Assembly: GCA_947478655.1 (NCBI GenBank)
Contig: CANJWU010000059.1
Location: 1-7,170, forward strand
DNA: 7,170 nt
Direction: 5' to 3'
DNA from: Sphingobacteriales bacterium
Lineage (GTDB): Bacteria > Bacteroidota > Bacteroidia > Sphingobacteriales > Sphingobacteriaceae
The number at the start of each line of letters is the position of its first letter. Position 1 is the stretch's first letter. The notes under the pieces were generated by a model. It had not been told where the DNA came from and did no database searches. It saw nothing but the letters and a program-made list of their open reading frames with translations. Both the position numbers and the translations under genes were made by a program. Positions 6,967 through 7,170 of this stretch are shown here, piece after piece.

Positions 6967-7170
6967 TTAATTTTTACTATTTTCAACTGCTTTATCGTAA
7001 ACCCTTTTTAAACCTTCTGCCAAAGAAATTTTTGGAGTCCAACCGTATTTTTCTAATACATAGCTCATGTCTGAATGTCTCGCATGTACGCCCACAGGCT
7101 TATCTAATAAAGGTTTGATGGTTGGTTGATAACCTGCAAATCCTGCAAAAACATCAATAATTTCTAAGAA
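6967..7170 (-). CDS. C-terminal end of an NAD-dependent sugar epimerase/dehydratase, 5' partial
   Basis: The last 67 residues of a - strand gene are visible before the window edge; the stop TAA is at 6967-6969. The sequence has GVHARHSDMSYV, then LEKYGWTPKISLAEGLKRVYD. This matches the C-terminal end of extended short-chain dehydrogenases acting on sugar nucleotides, which typically read GRxSDxxxxxxxLGWxPxxxLxeGLxxTYxWI. The nearest patterns I know are GDP-mannose 3,5-epimerase and UDP-glucose or UDP-glucuronate 4-epimerases, but the Rossmann motif and the YxxxK catalytic pair lie outside the window, so the substrate is open. The arginine and aspartate in RHSD correspond to the conserved nucleotide-contacting R and D. 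With the adjacent glycosyltransferase it suggests that an envelope or exopolysaccharide gene set extends to the right. The + strand open frame at 6912-7118 is a shadow of this gene. Confidence 0.85.
   Translation of the reverse strand, partial: FLEIIDVFAGFAGYQPTIKPLLDKPVGVHARHSDMSYVLEKYGWTPKISLAEGLKRVYDKAVENSKN

Noticed and set aside
6912..7118. + strand open frame of 68 codons at the right end
   Set aside because: It is antisense to the glycosyltransferase start and the epimerase C-terminus, both of which have family motifs.
1..7170. CRISPR array, insertion sequence, prophage or defence system
   Set aside because: No spaced direct repeats, terminal inverted repeats, transposase, integrase or defence domains were seen. 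tRNA-Leu could be an integration site, but no integrase or duplicated tRNA end is in the window.

Overview
The window looks like chromosomal DNA of a member of the Bacteroidota, most likely a Sphingobacteriales or Pedobacter-like organism. Four things point there: a gliding-motility-associated C-terminal domain of the type IX secretion type, a tRNA gene without an encoded CCA, AT-rich DNA with no evident Shine-Dalgarno sequences, and a bacterial GH3-family gene beside dxr. The phylum is well supported; the order is inference.

Layout, left to right. The + strand holds only the 3' end of a gene for a large secreted protein (to 227), closed by a hairpin terminator with A/T runs on both sides (about 238-270). 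Everything else is on the - strand. Read in its direction of transcription (right to left) the order is: the C-terminal end of an NAD-dependent sugar epimerase/dehydratase (cut by the window edge), a GT4-like glycosyltransferase, an unrecognised six-helix membrane protein, a GH3-family adenylating enzyme, dxr (MEP-pathway reductoisomerase), rseP (site-2 protease), hscB (Fe-S co-chaperone) and tRNA-Leu(CAA). The tRNA gene runs into the same hairpin from the other side.

The seven protein genes are packed with gaps of 1 to 15 bases, or a 1-base overlap, so they are probably one transcription unit with its main promoter beyond the right edge. Functionally it is mixed: sugar-nucleotide and glycan work (epimerase, glycosyltransferase), isoprenoid precursor synthesis (dxr), membrane proteolysis (rseP), Fe-S maturation (hscB) and an acyl-adenylating enzyme of unknown substrate. 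dxr next to rseP recalls the dxr-uppS-cdsA-rseP order of proteobacteria with the middle genes absent. A candidate Bacteroidota-type promoter in the 3' end of hscB may serve the tRNA separately.

No mobile element, CRISPR array, toxin-antitoxin pair or obvious defence system is visible. The window is mostly housekeeping. The least understood parts are the GH3-family enzyme and the membrane protein beside it.
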